From the NCBI RefSeq assembly GCF_024979235.1, contig NZ_JANLCM010000001.1, positions 248,001 to 312,000 of the forward strand: DNA of 64,000 nt, read 5' to 3'. Within the stretch, counting starts at the first letter, position 1. Every line of letters starts with the position of its first letter. Under the pieces are notes generated by a model. It made no database searches and was not told where the DNA came from. It saw nothing but the letters and a program-made list of their open reading frames with translations. Below are positions 35,011 through 44,590 of this stretch, piece after piece. Source of the stretch: Herbiconiux aconitum. GTDB lineage: Bacteria > Actinomycetota > Actinomycetes > Actinomycetales > Microbacteriaceae. Position numbers and translations under genes: made by a program.

Positions 35011-36429
35011 TCAGCGCCGTCTGGTCGTCGTGATTATAGGCGTAGAACTCCGGGAGTCCGGTTCGTCAATATCCGCGCCCCCAACCGGTAGCTGCGCCCG
35101 TGATCCGTAGCCCAACGCGGTGCCTGCGAGAATCCACAGCGTTCCAGTCGCGTCGAGTCCGCCCGCTGTCTCGGACAGGAGGGCAACCAGCACTGCCGCC
35201 GTTAGCGCGGCGCCGTTCATCGTCCGCCCAGCTCTGACTCCTCGATAAATCAGGTAGGCGATAACGAGGATGCCGAACCATCCTGCGGCGGCCAAGAAGA
35301 TGGCTGCCAGACTTTCGCCGGCATCCGTCGACTCCCCGGTCAGGCTGGCGACCGCGTTCCCGACGCGACCGAACCCACCGCCGATCGGATGCGTCAAGGC
35401 GTACTGGAAACCGTAGAACGCCCCGTCGACGTGACGTCCGCTCTGGCCATCGTCAGAGAACTCCTGTAGAGCAACGAAACCGATAACGGCGGCCACCAGG
35501 ATGAACGCAAGTTGACCAGATTTCCGGGTCAGGAAGGGCTGCAGTATCGCCAGGGCGAGGATGACGAATCCACCTCGTGAGAAGCTCGAGATGGCACCGA
35601 ACAGCAGGATGGCGCTGAGGCTGAGGTTTGCGGCCATCGATCTGCGTCCCGGATCGAGCCAGACCCACATGAAGGCCGCACCACAGTACATTCCGAAGGA
35701 AGGCGGATTCAGCAGCAACCCGCCGGTGCGGATGAGGGCTTCACCGTCCGGCAGGTAGTAGTAGTAGAAGCCCGGCAGATCGCGGCCGTACGACAGGGTC
35801 GGCCCCGTCGACTGGAAGCCGGAATAGCCAGCTGGGTCAACGGGATAGACGCCCAACAGTTCGAACGCCGCGTAGAGGGCGCCTATGACCCCGAGAAAAA
35901 TCACGAATGGAGTGAGCTTCTGCACCTGTTCCTTCGTCAGGCACATGCCGAAGAGAACAAGGATCACCGGCACGAGGATCTGCCGGAGCTGATAGATCGC
36001 GATCGACGTGTTGGTGGCTTGAACGAACGCAACGGCCATGATCAGGAAAAAGACGAGGATGAACACCACCGTGCGTGACGAGATGTTTCTTCTCCGAAGG
36101 AACTGGCTCACCACCCAGAGTGCGACGGACACCAGAACGAGGTCATCCAATAGGAGAGCATTAGGGTTCTCGAAGATGGCGCCAAGAGCCCGTTGCAACA
36201 GAGAAGCCGTGAAGAGCAGCACAGCAAGGTGGATGGGCTTGTCCATCAGCACGAAGGCGAAGCTCGTGATTGCGACCAAGCCCATGAATATGACCCACGC
36301 GACGTCCTTGTCGCCCGCCGCCAGCCAAATGAAGAATCCGACGAGTCCAAGCGACGTGACGGACAGGAGAATGGTGCCGGCCGACAGGCCAGCACCACCG
36401 CTGCTTCGGTACCTCTGTGAGCTAACCAT
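35011..36429 (-). CDS. Wzy-like O-antigen/EPS polymerase
   Basis: A 472-residue protein with about ten to twelve hydrophobic segments and a large outer loop around 215-240 (SYGRDLPGFYYYYLPDGEALIRTGG), then the SFSRGGFVILAL pattern characteristic of Wzy/WaaL polymerases or ligases. It would polymerise repeat units on the outer membrane face. It lies 3 bases after the GT2 gene end. Polymerase rather than ligase is inferred from the flippase and BY-kinase context. Confidence 0.87.
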   Translation of the reverse strand: MVSSQRYRSSGGAGLSAGTILLSVTSLGLVGFFIWLAAGDKDVAWVIFMGLVAITSFAFVLMDKPIHLAVLLFTASLLQRALGAIFENPNALLLDDLVLVSVALWVVSQFLRRRNISSRTVVFILVFFLIMAVAFVQATNTSIAIYQLRQILVPVILVLFGMCLTKEQVQKLTPFVIFLGVIGALYAAFELLGVYPVDPAGYSGFQSTGPTLSYGRDLPGFYYYYLPDGEALIRTGGLLLNPPSFGMYCGAAFMWVWLDPGRRSMAANLSLSAILLFGAISSFSRGGFVILALAILQPFLTRKSGQLAFILVAAVIGFVALQEFSDDGQSGRHVDGAFYGFQYALTHPIGGGFGRVGNAVASLTGESTDAGESLAAIFLAAAGWFGILVIAYLIYRGVRAGRTMNGAALTAAVLVALLSETAGGLDATGTLWILAGTALGYGSRAQLPVGGADIDEPDSRSSTPIITTTRRR

Positions 36430-36432
36430 TCG

Positions 36433-37350
36433 TCACACGCCAGATGGGACAGGTCGCCGGCGTCGTGCGCCGGCGATGAGCCCACGGAGACCAGCACGGA
36501 ACTTGACGAATCTGCCGTTGCTTTCTTTCAACGGCCGCGCAGATAGTCGGGCTGTTTCTAGCATTCCTCGGCCAAAGAGAAGCGACAGCGTTGGGGACCC
36601 GTGGTCAGCCACGACAAGGAACCGATTGCGCTGCATGTAGTAATAGTAGGTGGCGCTCTTGCCACCGGTCGTGTCCCCCGACCCTCCGACCAGATGCCAG
36701 ATGACGGCGGCCGGTACGACGCCCAGCGTCAATCCCAACCCCCCGGCCCGGAGGCTCCAGTCGACGTCTTCCCAATAGAGGAAGAGTTCGGATCGAAATC
36801 CACTCGTCTTCCGCCATGTGGATCCAGTGAACATCGGGGCCGCACCGGTGACAAACTCTGTGGCGAACGGTGACTCGGTTCGGTTTGAGGTCGCCCCCAA
36901 CCCAAGATGTCGTACGGTGCCGGTCGGCAATGAGACCGTGCCGCCTCGATACCAGATTTTCGGTTCATCGGCCGTACCCATCATGATCGTGGGCGAGACG
37001 ATGTCGAAAGTCGAGAGCGCCTCGACCATCAGCGATGTAGACCCGGGCGACACCAACGTGTCGGGGTTCAAAACCCAGACAACGTCGTCATCCGCGGGAT
37101 CGATCAGGGCCAACGCCTTGTTCACTCCTCCACCGAACCCGAGGTTCTGGGAACCGAACTCGACTTTCACGTTTTCGTGCTCACCAACAACTCGTTCAAG
37201 CTCGCTTCGCTGAGACGGGGTCGAAGCGTTGTCCACGATGACGATGTTCTCGATGGGTTCGTTCTTCAACGATTGCAGGAGTGCTTCCACCAGCTCACTC
37301 GAGTTGTAACAGACGATGGCGACCTTCGTCGATCGCTTCGGCTCCGCCAT
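36433..37350 (-). CDS. Family 2 glycosyltransferase (rhamnosyltransferase-like)
   Basis: A 305-residue GT-A enzyme. KVAIVCYNSSELVEALLQSL and IVIVDNASTPSQ form the nucleotide-binding start, QNLGFGGGVNKAL follows, and the metal-binding motif is in WVLNPDTL. The later LYWEDVDWSLRAGGLG is typical of rhamnosyltransferase-like GT2 proteins. Start ATG 37350 overlaps the previous stop as TGATG. It transfers a sugar to a lipid-linked intermediate; donor unknown. Confidence 0.9.
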   Translation of the reverse strand: MAEPKRSTKVAIVCYNSSELVEALLQSLKNEPIENIVIVDNASTPSQRSELERVVGEHENVKVEFGSQNLGFGGGVNKALALIDPADDDVVWVLNPDTLVSPGSTSLMVEALSTFDIVSPTIMMGTADEPKIWYRGGTVSLPTGTVRHLGLGATSNRTESPFATEFVTGAAPMFTGSTWRKTSGFRSELFLYWEDVDWSLRAGGLGLTLGVVPAAVIWHLVGGSGDTTGGKSATYYYYMQRNRFLVVADHGSPTLSLLFGRGMLETARLSARPLKESNGRFVKFRAGLRGLIAGARRRRPVPSGV

Positions 37351-38351
37351 CAGTTCGAACCCATCAAAGTATCGACCCACCCACGAAACTCGATCAACGA
37401 CTGCTGTTCCGACCCTTCGAGGTCGACCGCGAGGTCGCTCATCTCCGAAGCTAGCAGGGCACCGCGGCCCAGCGCGTCCAGAATCCCGGACGCCAGTGAA
37501 TCGACGGTCGGCTCCACGAAGACCGCGCCCTTAGTGAAGTATTCACGCAGAGCTTCAGTATTGCTCGTGACTAGAGGCTTGCCGGCCGCAAGGGCTTCAT
37601 ATCCCGCCCGCTGCATGGTGCTCTCCCGAGTGGTCAAGGCCATCACCGCGGCGGATTGGACCAGCAGCCAAGAATACACTTCGTCGCTCACGAACCCACT
37701 GAACACGACGTTCTTCGGAGCAGCAGCGCGGACCTCTTCGGGCGCTCTTCCGGTGAGTACGAACTTCACCTCCGGCAACCCGCGGGCCGCTCTCAGGAGT
37801 TCGGCGATGGGCTCATCCGAGGCATACGTGACGGGAACTAGTAGGTACTTCTCACCCACCAGTGCGTCCAGTGGTCCCGTGGGAACAGTGGCTTTGGAAA
37901 AGTCTGATGCGTCGATCAAGTCGTGCATGACGAGCGTGCGCACCTGCGCAGCCCGCGGTATCCGGGCAAGCGTCTCGTTCGTAACGATCGCTCCGCCGCG
38001 CCTTTTCAGGATTCGGAGAGTGGACGGAGCAGCCCAGGCCCACCGGCGATCATTGAACACACCGCTGTGCAGGTCGCCGATCAGAGCGAACTTCAAGATC
38101 ACCGCGAGGGGCGCGACCACCCAGACCGCGACAGCAGGTGGAAGCATCAGCACGACAACCGAAGGCCTCAGACGTACGAGCACTCGAATGGTATGAAATG
38201 CCTGGATTACATATCGCAGTGGGAGCGACGGCGCAGTCGAGTGAACGTACACGAGCTCTGCGCCCAGAAAGCGAGCGATGCCGTCGCTACGACCATGCCG
38301 GCGAATCCAGCTCAGCATGAGCGGTGCCCGGCGGGGCGTTCGGCCGATCAT
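37350..38351 (-). CDS. GT4-like glycosyltransferase
   Basis: A 333-residue GT-B protein. The C-terminal half has the GT4 pattern: VKFVLTGRAPEEV, VVFSGFVSDEVYSWLL, then MQRAGYEALAAGKPLVTSNTEALREYF, where the acidic residue of the E-x7-E-like region lies. The N-terminal half is more divergent. It overlaps both neighbouring genes by 1 to 4 bases, within a compact glycosyltransferase operon. Confidence 0.85.
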   Translation of the reverse strand: MIGRTPRRAPLMLSWIRRHGRSDGIARFLGAELVYVHSTAPSLPLRYVIQAFHTIRVLVRLRPSVVVLMLPPAVAVWVVAPLAVILKFALIGDLHSGVFNDRRWAWAAPSTLRILKRRGGAIVTNETLARIPRAAQVRTLVMHDLIDASDFSKATVPTGPLDALVGEKYLLVPVTYASDEPIAELLRAARGLPEVKFVLTGRAPEEVRAAAPKNVVFSGFVSDEVYSWLLVQSAAVMALTTRESTMQRAGYEALAAGKPLVTSNTEALREYFTKGAVFVEPTVDSLASGILDALGRGALLASEMSDLAVDLEGSEQQSLIEFRGWVDTLMGSN

Positions 38352-39289
38352 GCAGGGACAACCCGGATCGCGCTCGCCTTAGCCAGCATTCCGGCATCGA
38401 TCTCAGCTACCTCTGCGGTGGGTACCAACTCACGACGGCGGAGTTCTTCGACGATCTGCAACTGGTGATTGTCGACGTGCTCGCCCCGCTCCGCACGACG
38501 CGGAACAGCCAACGTCGGAACGCCCATATCCATGAGCTTCATCAGTGTGCCGACTCCGGCATGAGAGATGACCAGGTCACTTTCGGTCACGAACCGGTCG
38601 AACTCAGCCGACTTCATCTCCGGGTAGACCCGGCCCGGCAGATCGTCGCGATCGGTAACACCGAGTTGCCAGACGAGTTCGGTATCCGGTCCGACCGACC
38701 CTACGATCGTGTCCACGAGAGAGTCGAAACGATAGGGGCGGATCGTTCCGAGTGTGACGAAGATTCTACGAGGCGTTGGGGCTGCAGCGCGCCAATTGTG
38801 ATCCCTCGTGTACGCATCCATGACGGAGAACTCGTGCTTCCATTTGGCGTCGGACCACCGCTGGTGCTGCGTGAAAAGTTCGACTCCGGGCACCTTCGAC
38901 AGGATCCGTCCCGTCAAGGACGGGCCGTTGAGTCGTGACACGCTCTCGATGTAGACACGTCGCATACCGATCGGTACGACATGAGACGCCAGCGCCAATC
39001 CGGCCCCTGTGCTCACCGTAGCGGTGAAATTGTTGCTCTTCACCAGCTTCCGAACGGTGCGCTGTGCCTTCGCCACGCCGAGGTAGTCCCGGGGTGCGAC
39101 GTATGGCACGAAGGTGTGATCGAAGTTGCTGACTAGCGATTGGCTCTGCGCGTTGTCGAACGTAACCCACATCGACCCATGGCCTGGCTGGATCATCTCG
39201 GAGATCCTCACGAGTTGGGCGAGGTGCCCGCCGGTCGAAGCAACGAAAAGAATCTTTTCATTCCGCAGTTCATCGATCAGTTCGGACAA
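38348..39289 (-). CDS. Alg14-Alg13-type fused glycosyltransferase (PssD/PssE-like)
   Basis: A 313-residue protein combining two partners that are usually separate. Residues about 10-150 match the Alg14/PssD membrane-anchoring half (LFVASTGGHLAQLVRI, TGAGLALAS, VYIESVSRLN). Residues about 170-300 match the Alg13/PssE catalytic half (IFVTLGTIRPYRFDSLV, DLVISHAGVGTLMKLMDMGVPTLAVPR, EHVDNHQLQI). Such pairs add the second sugar to a polyprenyl-linked first sugar. TTG 39289 with AGGAG six bases upstream is the start. It is the first gene of the distal operon. Confidence 0.9.
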   Translation of the reverse strand: MSELIDELRNEKILFVASTGGHLAQLVRISEMIQPGHGSMWVTFDNAQSQSLVSNFDHTFVPYVAPRDYLGVAKAQRTVRKLVKSNNFTATVSTGAGLALASHVVPIGMRRVYIESVSRLNGPSLTGRILSKVPGVELFTQHQRWSDAKWKHEFSVMDAYTRDHNWRAAAPTPRRIFVTLGTIRPYRFDSLVDTIVGSVGPDTELVWQLGVTDRDDLPGRVYPEMKSAEFDRFVTESDLVISHAGVGTLMKLMDMGVPTLAVPRRAERGEHVDNHQLQIVEELRRRELVPTAEVAEIDAGMLAKASAIRVVPA

Positions 39290-39769
39290 TGCGTCTCCTG
39301 GTTCTCTGTATGCGTCAGTATCCGAGAGCGGACTACGCTTGCCACGATGCTAGTTGACTTTGATTTCGCGGCGATTAACGAACGAATTCGGTCAGGGATC
39401 ATTTTGACAGCTTGACGGCGACCGAGTGATGAAGGGCATCTTCTCGGACACCCTCGCGGTGAAGGCGTGGGGCGACCGATCCCCGTCTCGGGTCGCACCA
39501 GATGGACGATCCATCTCCTTCGGGAGGTCTGGTGCCCTTGCAGAAGCGGGTTCACAGGTCCACCGGTTCGCAGCACCGAAGGCGCACGCCGTTGCGTTTG
39601 AAGCTGCGGCGCACTGCAGCCGCGTAGCCAGCACGATGGTGAATAGGCACATCAAGCCGCCGGAGCAGACAGAACAGTCGGATGCCGCGAACCGCACGAT
39701 CATCGGCATATGGAGCGTCGCGGCGAGTAGGAACGGAGCAAAGACCTGCCGCGGCAGCGAACTTTCTCT
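39290..39769. other. Gene-poor spacer, probable operon promoter region
   Basis: 480 bases without a supported gene. Frames on both strands have no ribosome site and no family pattern, though their compositional bias makes a decayed gene possible. AT-richer bases at 39340-39415 are a likely place for the promoter of the operon beginning at 39289. A short direct repeat TTTGACAGCTTGAC lies at about 39404. Confidence 0.4.
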
Positions 39770-40732
39770 TCACACACAACCCGCGGCGAATTCCGCGAGG
39801 TCTACCGGATTCAAATTCGAGATGTCTTCGTGGTCGCCGACCGATTGGACGGCGGTGATCTCGGAGCCAGGAGCCACGATGCTGGGTAACAGGTCCGCGT
39901 TCTGCGCTTTCACTATGATCGTGTCTGACGGGGATGCGATCGTACGATAGCGAGCAACCGGAAGCAGCGGGTCACCAGACGCCGGGTTCCACAACGGTGG
40001 CATCGTGCCTGCGTAGGCGTTGCGCACCTGGGCGAGAGCGTTCGGGGCGGTGAGCGCCACCGCGGCAAGGTCCACCGCCGGTTTCGCCCCGTACCAGCAC
40101 TCTCCCGGAAGCGCGCCGAACCGCAGCGCGTTCAACGTCGCCACTCCACCCATCGATGCTGCAACGAGCATCTGGTTGTCAGTGCCAGCACGGGTTCGCG
40201 CGAACTGTGACAGGTCGACGAGAGACTGAACGCCGACGTCGTTGCCCCAGTTGTTGCCGCCCATGTCGGACGAGGCGACCATCCAACCGTTCTCCATTAT
40301 GACGTCGAACCAGGTGGAAGTTTCGAGTGCGGTCTCGTTGCCGCCCTGACCGTGCGACCACAGCGCCACACCAACGGTGGGTACGTCGGGGTTCCAGCGG
40401 ACGAGGATGCTCTGTCCGTCCAGGTTGCCGCGTATTTGCCCGGGCTCGTCGACGGTAGCCGTGAAGATGCCTGGCCCGGGGGTGAAAACGGGGATGCTGG
40501 GACCGGTGGGAGTCGGAGTGGCCGTTGGAATCGGTTTTCGGGTGACTGCGGGAGCTGGCACCGTGCCGGCGTTGTCGCTTTGGGCTGGGTTGTAGTTGAA
40601 CGCGACCACGACAATGGCAGCCCCCACGACCGCGGCAGCGATCAGCCCGATCGGGGTGCGTCGCTTGATGACCCAGCGCCGCAAACGCCGATACCACGGC
40701 TTACGACGACGACGGTGACTGCTGGAACCCAT
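39770..40732 (-). CDS. Membrane-anchored alpha/beta-hydrolase-like protein
   Basis: A 320-residue protein: very basic start (SHRRRRKPWYRRLRRWVIKRR), one membrane helix at about 27-46, a Pro/Thr linker, then a hydrolase-like domain with VALWSHGQGGNE (oxyanion loop), VAASMGGVATL (nucleophile Ser about 195), an acidic region near 285 and a late GDHEDISNL that may hold the catalytic His. The domain faces outside. It could trim or deacylate the polymer; substrate unknown. Confidence 0.78.
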   Translation of the reverse strand: MGSSSHRRRRKPWYRRLRRWVIKRRTPIGLIAAAVVGAAIVVVAFNYNPAQSDNAGTVPAPAVTRKPIPTATPTPTGPSIPVFTPGPGIFTATVDEPGQIRGNLDGQSILVRWNPDVPTVGVALWSHGQGGNETALETSTWFDVIMENGWMVASSDMGGNNWGNDVGVQSLVDLSQFARTRAGTDNQMLVAASMGGVATLNALRFGALPGECWYGAKPAVDLAAVALTAPNALAQVRNAYAGTMPPLWNPASGDPLLPVARYRTIASPSDTIIVKAQNADLLPSIVAPGSEITAVQSVGDHEDISNLNPVDLAEFAAGCV

Positions 40733-40788
40733 CCGGTCAGCCTAGATCCGTCTAGACGACAGATGTCGAAGTTCTATACCCCCAGTTC

Positions 40789-40812
40789 GGGGCGGCTTTT
40801 CAGCCGCTCCCC
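40789..40812. terminator. Hairpin in spacer between hydrolase and beta-helix gene
   Basis: An 8-pair stem with one G-T pair (GGGGCGGC with GCCGCTCC) around TTTTCA. It lies in a 345-base stretch (40733-41077) that holds no supported gene. A short minus-strand frame near 40885-40955 has AAGGAG upstream but no usual start codon. Confidence 0.35.
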
Positions 40813-41077
40813 AGGAAAGTCAGGAGCCACCTTCCCGTTCCAATGCGCCGACGAACACGCGTCCGGCGAGGTGGTCTTTGTCCTAGTCCTCGTCGTCGAT
40901 GATCTCGAACACCTCGACCAAGATGGTTGCGAAGACCTTGGCGAGGACGATCCTGTGATCTCCTTAGAGTTCCACCATGCGCCCAGTCGGTGCCATGTCC
41001 CGATTCGCGGAGTCTTCCCACGGCAGATGGTGGAGGGCAAACAGTGGCAGGGCGTTCAGATCCTCAACCCGCCGACG

Positions 41078-43057
41078 CTATTGCACGAGAAGCGAAGCGG
41101 TCTCTGAGACCCCATTCGTCCACCCCGCGCGAACCGCTGTGACCCTGACGCTGATTCTATGGCCAGTGTCTGTTGAGCGGACGCGATACGTCGCCGTATT
41201 GACCCCAGGAATGTCCGTCCCGTCCAGCAACCATTGGACCGAACTGCTCTGCGCTCCGGGTGTCCAGGCCCCCTTGATAATGGTGAGCCAGCTTCCCACG
41301 ACAGGGCTTCCCGTGATCGTCGAGGGAGTGGCTGGAACCAACGCATCCCCCGGGGCGATCGTCAACGGCTCGGAAGTCGCCTCACCGACCGCATAGCCCG
41401 GGCGCTTTGCCCTCACAACCGCAGTCAGGGTGTGACCGACATCGGCAGCGACCGTGTCGTAGCGTGGGTTAGTGCGATCGACACCACCAACAATGTCGAC
41501 GCCGTCGCGACGCCACGTATAGAGGTACGTGACAATCGGAAGCGACCAGGTCCCCGGGCTGACGCTCAGAGTCTTCGCCACCTTGGCTTCGCCGCTAACC
41601 ACCGGCGGAACGGTGCAAACGGGCGCCGGCATGGGCTCGATGTCTACCGGCGGAGCGGTCGTGAACGTGTTGTTCGTCGTACCTGCCGCCGCTATGTATG
41701 GAGTGGTGACGGAATCGCCGAGCTGGATGTTGGTGACGGAGTTGTTGGAACCAGTGAAACTCACGCCCACGGGGCTTCCGCCACTGATCGAGCCGCCTTC
41801 TACAGTGCAGTTGGAAGAGAGCACGATGTTGGGGCCGTAACTGTCTCTGATCGTGATGTTCTTCGCGTTCACTGGACCCTGGGCGAAAATCGCGCTCCCC
41901 GACGCCTGCAGGCGGGATATCGACACGTCCTCGACCTGGGCCGCGACCGCGACGACGGACGTAATCGCGACGCCAGGTCCGGCACCGCCGACGATTGTGC
42001 CTCCAAGGACTTTCGTGTTGTCCGCCCTGACCTGAACACCTCCGCGCCCGCCCTCCACGTGGGGAACGATGGTGGTGTTCCAGCCGACGCGGTGCGTGTC
42101 GACACCCTTGTCGGAGCAATCGATCGCATGGGGCTCGAAATGGCAATCCTCCGGCTCGCCCGCGGGGCCGATGTTCGGCAGGTCCGGGCCGGCGTTCGTC
42201 GTGACCGCATGACGGACGCGCAACATGGTTCCTTTGACCACCAGGCCCCGAGTTGCGCCGCTGACGTTCACCCCATAGCCGAAATAGACCGTTGAGTCGT
42301 TGAGAAGATCCCTGACCGTGCAATCGATCGTGCCGCCAAGGGAATGGGCCACATTGATTCCCGTCGTTCCGTTGTCGGAGACCGTGATGCCGGAGACCTG
42401 CGGATTGTTCGTCGCGAAGAAGTCGATTAAAGGGCTTCTTCCCGCAGAGGGCGAGGTGTTGAATATCGATCCCGCACCGAAAATACGGAGAGTCGGCGCC
42501 AGAGCCATCAACGCTATCCGCGGATTCAAGCGGACCTCTCTCGGAATCGGTGCATCGATTCGGATCTGCGAGCCCGAAATCTCGGCGACCCGGCGCATAT
42601 ACCCATGTTTATTTGTCGAGTTCGGAATGATGTCGTTGCCGGAGATCATGATGTACTCGCCGACCTTGTATAGAGCCGAGTTCTTCACGGGTAGCCAAAC
42701 GATACTCGTCGTCACCGCGTACGGCAGAGTCTCACGGAGCGTGACAGCGCCCCTGCGGATGAGGGCCGTACTGTTTCCACGAACCTTCAGCTTGGCCGTG
42801 GACCGCAGTTCCAGCTGCCTCAGTGTGTGGGGCACGATCACGGGATTGTCGAGGAAAAATTCGCCCCCGATCGACGCAGACGTCTGCTGAGCGGCCAGAT
42901 AGCTCGTAAGGAACGCCGATCCGTCCTGTCCAGGTCCTGGCAGAGGAACTCGCGGCACCGCCCCTACCTGCGCGAATGCAGGCTCGACCGAAGCGCTCGA
43001 TGCTACTAGCGTTCCTGCCCCAATAATCAGAAAATTGCGTCGCGAAAATGTTGGCAT
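41078..43057 (-). CDS. Tat-exported parallel beta-helix protein with C-terminal Ig-like repeats
   Basis: A 659-residue exported protein. The start ATG 43057 gives a Tat signal SRRNFLIIGAGTLVASS. A right-handed beta-helix follows to about 490 with many short strand repeats (GGTIVGGAGPGVAIT, GGSISGGSPVGVSFTGSNNSVTNI). Two Ig-like repeats come last, each with SGEAKVAKTLSVSPGTW- or GSPVVGSWLTIIKGAWTP-type openings and VQWLLDG/YTWRRDG centres. It is a tandem paralogue of the next gene upstream, which lacks the repeats. A polysaccharide lyase or hydrolase for the locus polymer is likely; no catalytic residues can be assigned. Confidence 0.85.
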   Translation of the reverse strand: MPTFSRRNFLIIGAGTLVASSASVEPAFAQVGAVPRVPLPGPGQDGSAFLTSYLAAQQTSASIGGEFFLDNPVIVPHTLRQLELRSTAKLKVRGNSTALIRRGAVTLRETLPYAVTTSIVWLPVKNSALYKVGEYIMISGNDIIPNSTNKHGYMRRVAEISGSQIRIDAPIPREVRLNPRIALMALAPTLRIFGAGSIFNTSPSAGRSPLIDFFATNNPQVSGITVSDNGTTGINVAHSLGGTIDCTVRDLLNDSTVYFGYGVNVSGATRGLVVKGTMLRVRHAVTTNAGPDLPNIGPAGEPEDCHFEPHAIDCSDKGVDTHRVGWNTTIVPHVEGGRGGVQVRADNTKVLGGTIVGGAGPGVAITSVVAVAAQVEDVSISRLQASGSAIFAQGPVNAKNITIRDSYGPNIVLSSNCTVEGGSISGGSPVGVSFTGSNNSVTNIQLGDSVTTPYIAAAGTTNNTFTTAPPVDIEPMPAPVCTVPPVVSGEAKVAKTLSVSPGTWSLPIVTYLYTWRRDGVDIVGGVDRTNPRYDTVAADVGHTLTAVVRAKRPGYAVGEATSEPLTIAPGDALVPATPSTITGSPVVGSWLTIIKGAWTPGAQSSSVQWLLDGTDIPGVNTATYRVRSTDTGHRISVRVTAVRAGWTNGVSETASLLVQ

Positions 43058-43176
43058 AGTGCTCAACTCAATTCTTCCCGCCCCGCGGTGACCCCAAATC
43101 ACCAAACCCCGAATGGACGAGAACCCAACGCCAATGCTAGACCAGTCCGCCCGGCTCCCCGCAGCTCACGTATGGA

Positions 43177-44583
43177 TCACGTGGCGTAGCGCTCGATGAC
43201 GACATTGCCGTTGAGGCCGTCTGCCTGGAGCGAGGTCGTCGTAACCGAGGCACCAAAATCGACATCCATCACGAAATTGTTCGAGCCGGTGAACTCGATT
43301 CCCACCGGACTGCCTCCGCGGATCGAGCCGCCGTACACGATGCTGTCCGAATTCAGGACGATGTTATGCCCGAAGCAATCCCGGATCTTAACGTTCCTCG
43401 CGATCATCGGGCCCAGCGCGAGCAGCGCTGTTCCCGGCGGCTTGAGCTCCGATATGGTCACCCCGACAACCTTCGCTGGCACGATCACCACCGCGCTGAC
43501 TGCCACTCCTGGCCCGGAACTTCCCCGGATCGATCCGCCGATCACCTTGGTGTTGTCCGCTCGCACCTGGACACCACCAGCACCACCACTTACGCGCGGA
43601 ACTATCGTCGTGTTCCAACCGGCGCGATGGGTATCGATCGACTTGTTCGAGCAATCTATGGCAATCGGTTCAAACCAGCAGTCTTCTGGTTCACCTGCGG
43701 TCCCGACATCCGGGAGGTTCGGTCCTGGGTTGGTGGTGACCGCGTGTCTGACCCGCTTCATAACTCCCTTGACGACCAGACCTCGAGTCACTCCGGCGAC
43801 ATTCACTCCGTAGCCGAAATGCGTGACTCCATCGTCAAGCAGATCAGTGATGGTGCAGGCTATCCGACCTCCGAGGCAATGAATGACGCTGATCCCCGTC
43901 GTGCCGTTGTTCGACACTGTCACGCCCGACACTCGCGGCTCGGATGTGGCAAAGAATCTAATCAACTCACTCTGTCCGTTCTCGGGATCGAGGTTGAAGA
44001 TCTGGCCACGCCCACGGATATGCAGACTCGGCGCGAGATCGATGGCCGCAATCCGTGGACCGGATGTGATGCTCCTCGGAATGCCGCTGTCAATGCGAAT
44101 CCGCGACCCTGATATCTGCACGATTTGCCGCATATATCCGTATTTGTCAACTGACCCGGGAATCACGTCGCGCCCCGAGATCATGATGTACTCACCCTCG
44201 ATGTAGAGCTTCGGATCCGACACAGGAAACCAGAGACGCTCCGTATTGACCGGGTAAGCGAGCGCCTCACGAAACGAGATGCGACCCTCTCGTACCAGAG
44301 CGCTTGTATTTCCACGCGCTTTCAGCTGGGCGGAAGGTCCGAGCTCCAAAACTGAAACGCTGTGAGGAACAACCACGGGCTTGTCCAGGACGAACGCACC
44401 GTCGATTCTGGCAGTCGATCCCTGCGATCTCACTAATTCTGTCAGGTAGGCGGATGCATCCTCCTGGGGAGGCGGGAGACCCACTGCATCGGTATTCCCG
44501 CTTGCGCCTGTACGCGCGAGCGGCCACCCTGTTAGCGCACCAACCCCTACTACTCCGAATTCACGACGCGAATACGAGCGCAA
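43177..44583 (-). CDS. Tat-exported parallel beta-helix protein (paralogue)
   Basis: A ~468-residue paralogue of the neighbouring beta-helix protein, sharing long stretches such as GVNV.G.TRGLVVKG, RHAVTTN.GP, AGEPEDC, GWNTTIVP and GGVQVRADNTKV.GG. The Tat motif SRREFG lies five residues after TTG 44583, which sits 8 bases past the previous stop; a longer start at 44655 would bury the signal inside the protein and overlap the preceding gene by 65 bases. It ends after the helix and has no Ig-like repeats. Probably a polymer-acting enzyme or binding protein. Confidence 0.82.
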   Translation of the reverse strand: MRSYSRREFGVVGVGALTGWPLARTGASGNTDAVGLPPPQEDASAYLTELVRSQGSTARIDGAFVLDKPVVVPHSVSVLELGPSAQLKARGNTSALVREGRISFREALAYPVNTERLWFPVSDPKLYIEGEYIMISGRDVIPGSVDKYGYMRQIVQISGSRIRIDSGIPRSITSGPRIAAIDLAPSLHIRGRGQIFNLDPENGQSELIRFFATSEPRVSGVTVSNNGTTGISVIHCLGGRIACTITDLLDDGVTHFGYGVNVAGVTRGLVVKGVMKRVRHAVTTNPGPNLPDVGTAGEPEDCWFEPIAIDCSNKSIDTHRAGWNTTIVPRVSGGAGGVQVRADNTKVIGGSIRGSSGPGVAVSAVVIVPAKVVGVTISELKPPGTALLALGPMIARNVKIRDCFGHNIVLNSDSIVYGGSIRGGSPVGIEFTGSNNFVMDVDFGASVTTTSLQADGLNGNVVIERYAT

Positions 44584-44590
44584 TGTCAGA

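Noticed and set aside
40880..40960. Short minus-strand peptide VLAKVFATILVEVFEIIDDED
   Set aside because: AAGGAG is present, but no ATG, GTG or TTG is correctly spaced, so it is not annotated.
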